Assembly (NCBI GenBank): GCA_002352045.1
Contig: DEHT01000085.1
Span: 1-8,077, forward strand
Source of the DNA: Chitinophagaceae bacterium UBA2793
GTDB taxonomy: Bacteria > Bacteroidota > Bacteroidia > Chitinophagales > Chitinophagaceae
Reading direction: 5' to 3'
Length of the DNA stretch: 8,077 nucleotides
The notes under the pieces were generated by a model, which saw nothing but the letters and a program-made list of their open reading frames with translations, was not told the DNA's origin and ran no database searches. A program made the position numbers and the translations under genes. How positions within the stretch are numbered: the stretch's first letter is position 1; each line of letters begins with the position of its first letter. Shown one piece after another: positions 1-5,985 of this stretch.

Positions 1-762
1 GGCTTTGTTGCTATCTGCAAGGGTATATACAAAACTATGGTTCATGCCCAATGGTCTAAAAATATTTTGCTGTAGATATGTTGGATATGTAGTACCTGTT
101 ACTTTTTCAATCAACAAAGCCAGCAATGCATAATTGGTATTGCAATAGCTAAAATGCGTATTGGGCTTTGCAATATTTTCCAACGATTGTTTTTGAGTAA
201 TCAAAATATTTAAAATATCCTGATTGGTTATTATGGCCGAATCTTTCCAATTTGTTTTATCAATAAAATGTACATAGTTGGGTAAGCCACTTCGGTGGTT
301 CAATAAGGTACGAATACTTACTCCCGGGTAATTAAATTCCTGAAAATATTTACTGAATTCATCATCAATATTCAACAGGCTATCCTGCCATAGCTTTAAT
401 ACAACCGTGGCTGTAAATGTTTTACTAACCGATGCAATGTGAAAAGAGGTGTTTTCCGATACGGAATCTTTACCGCCCAAAGGGTTGCTGCCTTTATATT
501 GTTCAAAAACAATATTGCCTTTATTAGCCACAATAATTCCACCATTAAAAACAGAGGGTGCAAGCATGGTATCGTACCAGTTTTTGCAAGCCTCAAAGAA
601 GTGTTTTCTTTCCGAAGCCGAAATGTTACCCGGTGCCGGAAGTGTGATTGGCTCAGGCTGATTTTCTATAAAAGAATGAGAATGTGAATCAGTATTATTA
701 CCACAAGAAACCAGTGAATAACAACTAATAAAAATTAAAAAAGGTAAAATAAATTTTTGCAT
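1..762 (-). CDS. Serine hydrolase, beta-lactamase/PBP-like family, lipoprotein (3' end beyond window)
   Basis: The frame is open from the ATG at 760-762 to the window edge, giving 254 residues without a stop. The N-terminus has a lipoprotein signal peptide: a hydrophobic segment followed by the lipobox LVSC with Cys20, so the protein is probably a lipid-anchored envelope protein. The serine hydrolase core (beta-lactamase class C / PBP-like family) shows the nucleophile motif SVSK at residues 111-114 (Ser111, Lys114), the family-typical HRSGLPNY at 156-163, and a YxN motif, YCN, at 206-208. FRPLGM near 235-240 is also typical. The third active-site motif (KTG or HxG type) would lie beyond base 1, so completeness cannot be judged. 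Relatives include esterases, D-aminopeptidases, DD-peptidases and beta-lactamases; the substrate cannot be told from sequence. It is divergent from serA with an 80-base gap. Confidence 0.9.
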   Translation of the reverse strand, partial: MQKFILPFLIFISCYSLVSCGNNTDSHSHSFIENQPEPITLPAPGNISASERKHFFEACKNWYDTMLAPSVFNGGIIVANKGNIVFEQYKGSNPLGGKDSVSENTSFHIASVSKTFTATVVLKLWQDSLLNIDDEFSKYFQEFNYPGVSIRTLLNHRSGLPNYVHFIDKTNWKDSAIITNQDILNILITQKQSLENIAKPNTHFSYCNTNYALLALLIEKVTGTTYPTYLQQNIFRPLGMNHSFVYTLADSNKA

Positions 763-810
763 GGGTTTCTCAGTATGCTGTTTAATAATTATAAGAAACA
801 GCGAAAAGAA

Positions 811-818
811 TATATTTG
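811..818 (+). promoter_or_regulatory. Bacteroidota-type -7 promoter element for serA
   Basis: TATATTTG matches the Bacteroidota -7 consensus TAnnTTTG exactly. It ends 24 bases before the serA ATG at 843, which predicts a short leader starting around base 825. I see no good -33 TTTG/TTG element at the usual distance. The element overlaps the upstream in-frame TTG at 816, which argues against that codon being the start of serA. Confidence 0.6.
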
Positions 819-842
819 TGCAAAATACGGAACATCTTAATC

Positions 843-2081
843 ATGCAAGACAAAAAAAATACCAGCTTCCCAAAAGAAAAAATCAATATTCTTTTTTTAG
901 AAAATATAAGCGATACGGCAGTTAATCAATTTGTAGATGCAGGCTATCCTAATGTAAAAAAATTATCGGGTGCAGTAAATGAGGCTGAATTGATAAAGGA
1001 AATTAAAAACACGCATTTACTCGGCATAAGAAGTAAATCACAGATAACACCTGCTGTATTAGCGGCTGCTACTAAACTTCAGGCCATAGGCTGTTTTTGC
1101 ATTGGCGTAAACCAGGTTGATATAGCTGCCGCCACTAAAAACGGCGTGGCAGTTTTTAACGCACCTTACAGCAATACCAGGAGTGTGGCCGAACTTGTAA
1201 TTGGTGCAGCTATTATTTTGGTAAGAAAAGTATTGGATAAAAGCTATGCAGCTCACAATGGCCAATGGTTGAAAGATGCCAGTGGTGCGCATGAGTTGCG
1301 GGGCAAAACAATCGGTATAATTGGATATGGAAATATAGGCAGCCAGGTAAGTGTACTGGCAGAAGCATTGGGTATGAAAGTTTTGTTTTACGATGCAGAA
1401 ACCAAACTCCCTTTGGGTAATGCCAGGGACAGTAAATCGTTGAAAGAATTGTTGAACCAATCCGATGTAGTTACACTTCATGTTCCTGAAATAGCTTCTA
1501 CCCAAAACATGATTAATAAAAATACACTTGCACATTTTAAAAAAGGTGCGGTGTTAATTAATTATGCAAGAGGAACGGTGGTAGATATTCCGGCACTGAA
1601 AAAAGCAATTGAAAAAGGAAATATTGGTGGGGCGGCAGTAGATGTATTTCCGGTGGAGCCGGAAAAAAATGGCGATGTTTTTGAAAGCGAGTTGCAGGGA
1701 TTGCCCAATGTATTGTTAACTCCACATATTGGTGGCAGCACCCAGGAAGCGCAGGCAAATATTGGGGTAGATGTAAGTGCCAAGTTATTTAATTATCTCG
1801 AAAAGGGCATTACAACCGGCTCTCATACTATTCCGGCTTTGGCATTGCCGCCGCAGGAAGGTGCTCACCGCATTTTGCATATTCATCAAAATGTACCCGG
1901 TGTGTTGAGTCAAATAAATACTTTATTAAGTAAAAACAATATCAATATAGTAGGGCAGTACCTCAAAACCAATGATAGCATTGGCTATGTGGTGCTGGAT
2001 GTTGATAAAGGGTTAAGCAAAAATGCAATGGAACTTTTAAAAAGTGTAAAGCAAACCATTAAGGTGAGAATGTTGTATTGA
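843..2081 (+). CDS. serA: D-3-phosphoglycerate dehydrogenase with ACT domain
   Basis: It catalyses NAD-dependent oxidation of 3-phosphoglycerate to 3-phosphohydroxypyruvate, the first step of serine synthesis, in the cytoplasm. The 412 residues align along their length with E. coli SerA as I recall it (410 aa). IGCFCIGVNQVD and FNAPYSNTRSVAELVIG lie in the N-terminal part, and the NAD-binding motif GYGNIG is at 161-166. The catalytic triad is Arg243 (in ARGTVVDIPAL), Glu272 (in DVFPVEPE) and His295 (in TPHIGGSTQEAQ), matching E. coli R240, E269 and H292. The C-terminal ACT domain (about 343-412) keeps His348, Asn350 and Asn368, equivalent to E. coli serine-binding residues H344, N346 and N364, so serine feedback inhibition is likely. 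The ATG at 843 is preferred to the in-frame TTG at 816 because the latter lies in the promoter. The serC partner often found beside serA is not in this window. Confidence 0.97.
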   Translation: MQDKKNTSFPKEKINILFLENISDTAVNQFVDAGYPNVKKLSGAVNEAELIKEIKNTHLLGIRSKSQITPAVLAAATKLQAIGCFCIGVNQVDIAAATKNGVAVFNAPYSNTRSVAELVIGAAIILVRKVLDKSYAAHNGQWLKDASGAHELRGKTIGIIGYGNIGSQVSVLAEALGMKVLFYDAETKLPLGNARDSKSLKELLNQSDVVTLHVPEIASTQNMINKNTLAHFKKGAVLINYARGTVVDIPALKKAIEKGNIGGAAVDVFPVEPEKNGDVFESELQGLPNVLLTPHIGGSTQEAQANIGVDVSAKLFNYLEKGITTGSHTIPALALPPQEGAHRILHIHQNVPGVLSQINTLLSKNNINIVGQYLKTNDSIGYVVLDVDKGLSKNAMELLKSVKQTIKVRMLY

Positions 2082-2136
2082 TTTTTTGAACGCAGCATTT
2101 AATAAATTAAAAGTGCCTTTTTTAAAAGCATTAATT

Positions 2137-2535
2137 ATGAAATATCTTTTGTTTTTATCGGTTGTATGTTTTTTGTCATGCAATAAAAATCACTCGAACG
2201 CTTCTTTTTCTAGCTTAAAGGTCAATTCCTGCGAAAGCAATTTAATAGGAGGTAATAAAGTAAAAATATGTTTACTCAAAGTTGAAGCCGATAGCCGCTG
2301 CCCGCTAAATGCTTATTGTATTCACAAGGGATTTGTTACTGCAAAATTTTCTGTAAAAATAAATGAGTCGTTGGCAGATACTATATTACTTGATATGAAA
2401 AATTATGAATCTGTAAACCCGTCTGAGATAATAATTGAAGGTTACAAAATAAGTTTTCAAACTTTAAGTCCATACCCGGGTGAAGTAGGTTATTCATACA
2501 ATAATCTAAAAGCCGGATTATTTGTTGAGCAATAG
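2137..2535 (+). CDS. Small cysteine-containing lipoprotein of unknown function
   Basis: It encodes 132 residues. The N-terminus (MKYLLFLSVVCFLSC) is a short lipoprotein-type signal peptide with Cys15 as the probable lipidated residue, so the product is probably anchored in the envelope. The mature part has four further cysteines (32, 45, 55, 61), enough for two disulfides. The stretch EADSRCPLNAYCIHKG (50-65) resembles a DSRCP-x4-C-I-x-x-G motif I recall from many uncharacterised small Bacteroidota proteins, and GYKISFQTLSPYPG (102-115) fits their usual C-terminal beta-strand ending. The predicted fold is mostly beta. No enzymatic function can be assigned. The ATG at 2137 is chosen over an in-frame TTG at 2086 because it puts the signal peptide at the N-terminus. 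It lies 55 bases after serA with no clear promoter between, so it may be co-transcribed. It converges on the next gene with a 20-base gap. Confidence 0.8.
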   Translation: MKYLLFLSVVCFLSCNKNHSNASFSSLKVNSCESNLIGGNKVKICLLKVEADSRCPLNAYCIHKGFVTAKFSVKINESLADTILLDMKNYESVNPSEIIIEGYKISFQTLSPYPGEVGYSYNNLKAGLFVEQ

Positions 2536-2555
2536 AATTGGAATAAAAAATAAAC

Positions 2556-4031
2556 CTAACTAATTTCAATACTTTGTGCATACCTAAAAACATTCTCCGG
2601 GTCAACTGTTTTTTTTATTTGCTGTAATCTTTCGTAGTTATTGCCATAATAAGCCTGTTGCCAGTTTGTAAAATTCAAACTTGGGTAATTGGCATAATGT
2701 TTATTAATTCCATTTTGTTTGAGCAAGGCTTGCATAGATTCAAACTGATCCGCTGCTCTTTTAAATCGACCGGCTGTTTCGTAATAGGATTGTAACTCGC
2801 CCAAATATTGCATTTCCCGGTGAGGAAAGGCTGAAGCTTTTTTGAAGTTTTCGTTATTAATATTTCCACCCATTGTGTTTATTTGAAAAACCATTCCCGC
2901 TGATGTTATTGCCTTATTGAAAATTTCTTCTGAAATGGTTTTCAAATCATCAAAACCATTGTAATAACCACAGGAAGCATTTTTAAAATACAGCGGTTCT
3001 TTTCTTCCATAAAATCTTTTAATGGCTTGCAGCGTAGGTTTGCTACTATGGCTCCATGTGGTTGCAGCAGCTTTGAGTGGAGCTATTATGGCTTCTATAT
3101 TTTGAGTGCCATAGTTGGTAAATAACATCATAATGGTTTTGCCATTGAGTACAAAAGCCGCAAAACAATCGTTGGATAATTGTGTAGTTGCTTCAAACCA
3201 TTGTTGTAAAACAGTAGTAAATGTATGGGCGTCTGCTTTTCTGTAATAAATATTATGAGAGGCAAAATTCTTTGGAAGCGAATAAAGTTTAAAATGCATA
3301 CTGCTTACAACCCCAAAGTTGCCATTGCCGGCGCCACGGCAAGCCCACATTAAATCGTCTTTTGCAGATACAGTTTTTAAATTACCATCTGCATCCACCA
3401 TTCGCAAACTCAGCAATGAATCGCAGGTAAGGCCATGTTTTCTGCTGAAAAAACCATATCCACCTCCCAATGCAAGTCCTGCTATGCCCACTCCTCCACA
3501 AGAACCGGCAGGTAATAGTTTTCCTTTTGCATAAATGAGGTCATGCACTTCGCTTAGCTTTAACCCTGCACCTACTTCTACTTCGTAATCACTTATCCAT
3601 TTTACCTGTTTCATTTGCGATACATTAATTACCATGCCGCCTTCATTGGTTGAAAATCCTTCAAAACTATGGCCACCGCTTTTTACTGCAATGGGCAAGT
3701 TTTCATGACGGGCTAATTGTATGGCATGGGCAATTCCTTTTTCGGTTTTGCAAACAGCAATGTATTTGGGCAGATGATTAATTTGTTTGTTGTAGTTAAT
3801 ATTGTACTGTTCATAATCGGCCTGGTTTCGGGTTAACAAAATAATATCAGATTCTGATACATGCTCAACTATTGCAGGTGGTAGGCTATCTTTTTTGATT
3901 AATTGATCGGTTTCTTCATTTATATCTGGCAGCTTGGCTTCTTTTTTTTCATAGCAACTCATCATGGGCAATAAACCAAGACTAATACTACCAAGTAAAT
4001 GAAGAAATTGCCGTTTGTTGATTTGAGACAT
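2556..4031 (-). CDS. Exported FAD-dependent oxidase, berberine-bridge-enzyme type
   Basis: This 491-residue protein has an FAD-binding PCMH-type domain at about 87-250 and a C-terminal BBE domain at about 446-489 (NYPSLNF, W, YYGNNYERL, IKKTVDPENVF, QSI). SGGHSFEG carries His121, the usual 8-alpha-histidyl flavin site. GSCGGVGIAGLALGGGYG (176-193) lines up position by position with the GVCPTVGVGGHxSGGGYG type motif, so Cys178 fits the 6-S-cysteinyl site and bicovalent FAD is predicted. Family members use O2 or other acceptors to oxidise sugars, alcohols or natural products; the substrate here is unknown. The N-terminus has a Tat-like motif NKRQFLHLLG (5-14, Lys-Arg rather than Arg-Arg), a hydrophobic stretch and Cys26 after MMS, suggesting export of a folded flavoprotein, possibly as a lipoprotein. 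The ATG at 4029-4031 is chosen over an in-frame GTG at 4106 because the extra residues would bury this signal. It is divergent from the NADH dehydrogenase gene. Confidence 0.92.
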   Translation of the reverse strand: MSQINKRQFLHLLGSISLGLLPMMSCYEKKEAKLPDINEETDQLIKKDSLPPAIVEHVSESDIILLTRNQADYEQYNINYNKQINHLPKYIAVCKTEKGIAHAIQLARHENLPIAVKSGGHSFEGFSTNEGGMVINVSQMKQVKWISDYEVEVGAGLKLSEVHDLIYAKGKLLPAGSCGGVGIAGLALGGGYGFFSRKHGLTCDSLLSLRMVDADGNLKTVSAKDDLMWACRGAGNGNFGVVSSMHFKLYSLPKNFASHNIYYRKADAHTFTTVLQQWFEATTQLSNDCFAAFVLNGKTIMMLFTNYGTQNIEAIIAPLKAAATTWSHSSKPTLQAIKRFYGRKEPLYFKNASCGYYNGFDDLKTISEEIFNKAITSAGMVFQINTMGGNINNENFKKASAFPHREMQYLGELQSYYETAGRFKRAADQFESMQALLKQNGINKHYANYPSLNFTNWQQAYYGNNYERLQQIKKTVDPENVFRYAQSIEIS

Positions 4032-4129
4032 TCTAATACTTTTTGCTTTCAATTTAAAACCATTTTTTTTAAAATGAAAATCACTTTGTAGGTACGAAAG
4101 CAACACTTAATTAAAAGAATTTCCTAAAC

Positions 4130-4161
4130 TTTCAAAAAATATTGAAAATATTGTACCTTTG
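4130..4161 (+). promoter_or_regulatory. Promoter for the NADH dehydrogenase gene
   Basis: TACCTTTG at 4154-4161 is an exact TAnnTTTG match, 19 bases before the ATG at 4181. A near-consensus -33 element, TTTC, lies at 4130-4133 with a 20-base spacer, which fits Bacteroidota sigma-70-type promoters. The spacer ends in two perfect tandem copies of AAAATATTG (4136-4144 and 4145-4153). The predicted leader is only about 14 bases and A/T-rich, with no Shine-Dalgarno sequence. Confidence 0.65.
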
Positions 4162-4180
4162 AGGTTTAAAAAATCTTTCA

Positions 4181-5446
4181 ATGAAACTTGTAATAATAGG
4201 AGCAGGATTTGGTGGGCTAAGGCTTGCCCGGAAACTAAGGAATAAAGCCGGATTTGATGTTACTATTATCGATAAGATAAACTATCACCAGTTTCAGCCT
4301 TTATTTTACCAGGTGGCCACTGCAGGGTTAAACGGAAGTGATATTTCTTTTCCGTTGCGTAAAGTTTTTCATGGCAGTAAGAATATAAAATACCGCATGG
4401 CCCATGTTGAAACTATTTTGCTACATCAAAATACAGTGCAAACCAATGTTGGCGAATTTACTTACGACCAATTGGTAATTGCAACCGGAGCCGGCACCAA
4501 TTTTTTTGGAAACAGCAATATGGAACAGTTTGCCATTCCAATGAAGAGCACTATTGAAGCCATGGAACTTCGAAACAGGATTTTACAAAATTTTGAAAGG
4601 GCTTTAATGGCTTCTAATGAAGAAGAAAAACAAAGATTGATGAATATAGTGGTGGTTGGTGGCGGCCCTACCGGTGTGGAATTGAGTGGAGCCATTGCAG
4701 ATATGAAACGATTTGTATTGCCAAAAGATTATGCCGAACTTGATTTTAGCAAGATGAATGTTTTTCTATTGGAAGGCTCTCCCAAAATATTGGCCAATAT
4801 GAGCGAAAAAAGCAGCGAACAATCTCAACGATATTTGGAAAAATTAGGTGTTATAGTTAAAACCAATACTTTAATTGAGGACTACGATGGTAAAACCGCT
4901 ACCATGAAAGATGGTTCAATCATTGAATCGACCACGGTAATTTGGGCTGCAGGTATAAAAGGAAATGTCCCCGGTGGTATTGAAACAGATTTAGTTGCAA
5001 GAGGCAACAGAATAAAAGTAGATAGTCAATGTAAAGTAATGGGCTTAGATAATGTGTATGCCATAGGGGATGTGGCATATATGGAGGAGCCCGATTATCC
5101 AAAAGGTCATCCGCAGGTAGCGCCGGTTGCCATGCAAATGGCCGATATGCTGGTTCACAATTTAACCCGGTTAAATATGCGAAGCGGTAAACAGCACTTT
5201 GTAGAATTTAGTTACCACGATAAAGGCTCAATGGCTACCGTGGGCCGCAATTTGGCGGTGGTAGATATGCCAAAACCCAAATTGCATTTTGGAGGTTTTA
5301 TCGCATGGATGGTATGGATGTTTTTACACCTGATGTTGATATTGGGTGTAAAGAACCGGTTCTTTGTTTTTTTAAACTGGGTGTATAATTATTTTACAAG
5401 AGACCAAAACCTACGGCTTATTTTAGATCATAAAGAAGAAAAGTAA
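4181..5446 (+). CDS. ndh: Type II NADH:quinone dehydrogenase-like FAD oxidoreductase
   Basis: The predicted role is transfer of electrons from NADH to membrane quinone without proton pumping, at the inner face of the cytoplasmic membrane. The 421 residues match family length. The N-terminal FAD site is GAGFGG at 7-12, followed by NYHQFQPLFYQVATAGL (34-50), characteristic of NDH-2. The NADH domain has VVVGGGPTGVE (157-167), and Glu198 at the end of the next strand favours NADH over NADPH. The second FAD contact is YAIGD (293-297), and PQVAPVAMQ (311-319) sits where the quinone-side AQxAxQ-like segment is expected. The C-terminus (about 371-405, GGFIAWMVWMFLHLM onward) is rich in Trp, Phe and Leu and fits the membrane-anchoring helices of NDH-2. 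It has its own promoter and is transcribed alone. A related quinone or disulfide-type flavoprotein reductase is less likely given the C-terminal region. Confidence 0.9.
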   Translation: MKLVIIGAGFGGLRLARKLRNKAGFDVTIIDKINYHQFQPLFYQVATAGLNGSDISFPLRKVFHGSKNIKYRMAHVETILLHQNTVQTNVGEFTYDQLVIATGAGTNFFGNSNMEQFAIPMKSTIEAMELRNRILQNFERALMASNEEEKQRLMNIVVVGGGPTGVELSGAIADMKRFVLPKDYAELDFSKMNVFLLEGSPKILANMSEKSSEQSQRYLEKLGVIVKTNTLIEDYDGKTATMKDGSIIESTTVIWAAGIKGNVPGGIETDLVARGNRIKVDSQCKVMGLDNVYAIGDVAYMEEPDYPKGHPQVAPVAMQMADMLVHNLTRLNMRSGKQHFVEFSYHDKGSMATVGRNLAVVDMPKPKLHFGGFIAWMVWMFLHLMLILGVKNRFFVFLNWVYNYFTRDQNLRLILDHKEEK

Positions 5447-5469
5447 CAAAGCTGTTGTTTTTTTTGTTA
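5444..5469. terminator. Possible weak bidirectional terminator between convergent genes
   Basis: The 20-base gap between two convergent stop codons holds AACAA (5445-5449), a five-base loop and TTGTT (5455-5459), running into eight T (5458-5465). An alternative pairing is TAACAAA (5444-5450) with TTTGTTA (5463-5469), which is symmetric and could serve both strands. Both stems are short and A/T-rich, so stability is doubtful. Confidence 0.3.
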
Positions 5470-5985
5470 TGCTATTTTAAATTTTTTAAACAACCTTTTT
5501 GCACGGGCATTAATTGATGCTGTTTTGTTATTTGGCTGGCTTTCGAGAATGGTTTTTATTTCTGGTATTATTTCTGGATAGCGCTTTGCTAAATTTTCCA
5601 ATACCGATACACTGAAAGCCTTGGTAGCAACGGATGCTGTAGGTGAGGCTAAAAATTGAAAAGCTAAATCCATAATACTGCCTTCATGTTCTTCGGGAAT
5701 AACGGCAACTTCCAATAAACGCATACTGTTTCTTTTTACGGCTTCATGTACACCGGGTTCCTGTAGTTTTTTAATGAGTGATGTATAATGTTTATCAATT
5801 AGCGAAGGAAAATTTTCTACACAATAACTCACCGGCCAGGATGCCCTTTGAACTACCAGGTTTTCATCTGAAATAAATAAATGAAAAAGTTCATCAAAGC
5901 GTAGCTGCGATTTGCCAACCCATTCTACAATTTTATTGCATTGGGCCTTACTATGTTCCTTTAAAATTTCTTCTCTAAGCTTCAT
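5467..5985 (-). CDS. HEAT/ARM-repeat-like protein of unknown function
   Basis: This 172-residue protein has no signal peptide or membrane segment, so it is probably cytoplasmic. It reads as a stack of paired amphipathic helices typical of HEAT/ARM folds: about residues 5-36, 37-58 (ending VQRASWPVSYCVENFP), 60-95, 103-132 (with SVATKAFSVSVLENLAKRYP) and 136-170. The C-terminus is lysine- and arginine-rich (ARAKRLFKKFK). I recall similar uncharacterised proteins in Bacteroidota but cannot name a family or function; a protein-binding scaffold is the generic guess for such folds. Its ATG overlaps the stop codon of the beta-mannosidase gene as ATGA, so the two are almost certainly in one transcript, with this gene second and probably translationally coupled. 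No catalytic motif is visible. Confidence 0.75.
   Translation of the reverse strand: MKLREEILKEHSKAQCNKIVEWVGKSQLRFDELFHLFISDENLVVQRASWPVSYCVENFPSLIDKHYTSLIKKLQEPGVHEAVKRNSMRLLEVAVIPEEHEGSIMDLAFQFLASPTASVATKAFSVSVLENLAKRYPEIIPEIKTILESQPNNKTASINARAKRLFKKFKIA
5982..5985 (-). other. ATGA stop/start overlap coupling two genes
   Basis: Read on the minus strand, the four bases ATGA contain the start codon of the HEAT-like gene (5985-5983) and the TGA stop of the beta-mannosidase gene (5984-5982). Such overlaps usually mean translational coupling within one mRNA. Confidence 0.85.

Noticed and set aside
816..842. In-frame TTG at 816 as an upstream start for serA
   Set aside because: It overlaps the exact -7 promoter element at 811-818, and the nine extra residues are not needed; the ATG at 843 gives the normal SerA length.
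763..842. TATAAT on the minus strand (788-793) as a promoter for the serine hydrolase
   Set aside because: The E. coli-type -10 box is not the usual Bacteroidota element, and A/T-rich DNA produces it by chance; no TAnnTTTG is present on this strand.
1059..1535. 158-codon open frame on the minus strand inside serA
   Set aside because: It lies fully antisense to a certain serA and its translation has no recognisable domain; it is a shadow frame.
2086..2136. In-frame TTG at 2086 as the start of the small lipoprotein
   Set aside because: It would add 17 residues ahead of an otherwise typical lipoprotein signal peptide.
2105..2136. AATTAA...TTAATT inverted repeat and AAAAG-TGC-CTTTT hairpin between serA and the lipoprotein gene
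   Set aside because: The stems are short and almost all A/T, and the T run after the hairpin is only two bases, so it is not a convincing terminator or leader structure.
4032..4106. In-frame GTG at 4106 as the start of the flavoprotein oxidase
   Set aside because: The extra 25 residues would bury the Tat-like signal; the ATG at 4031 places it at the N-terminus.
5111..5140. PQVAPVAMQ as a defective quinone-site motif in the NADH dehydrogenase
   Set aside because: The segment varies among NDH-2 homologues and the key Gln residues are present, so it does not indicate loss of function.
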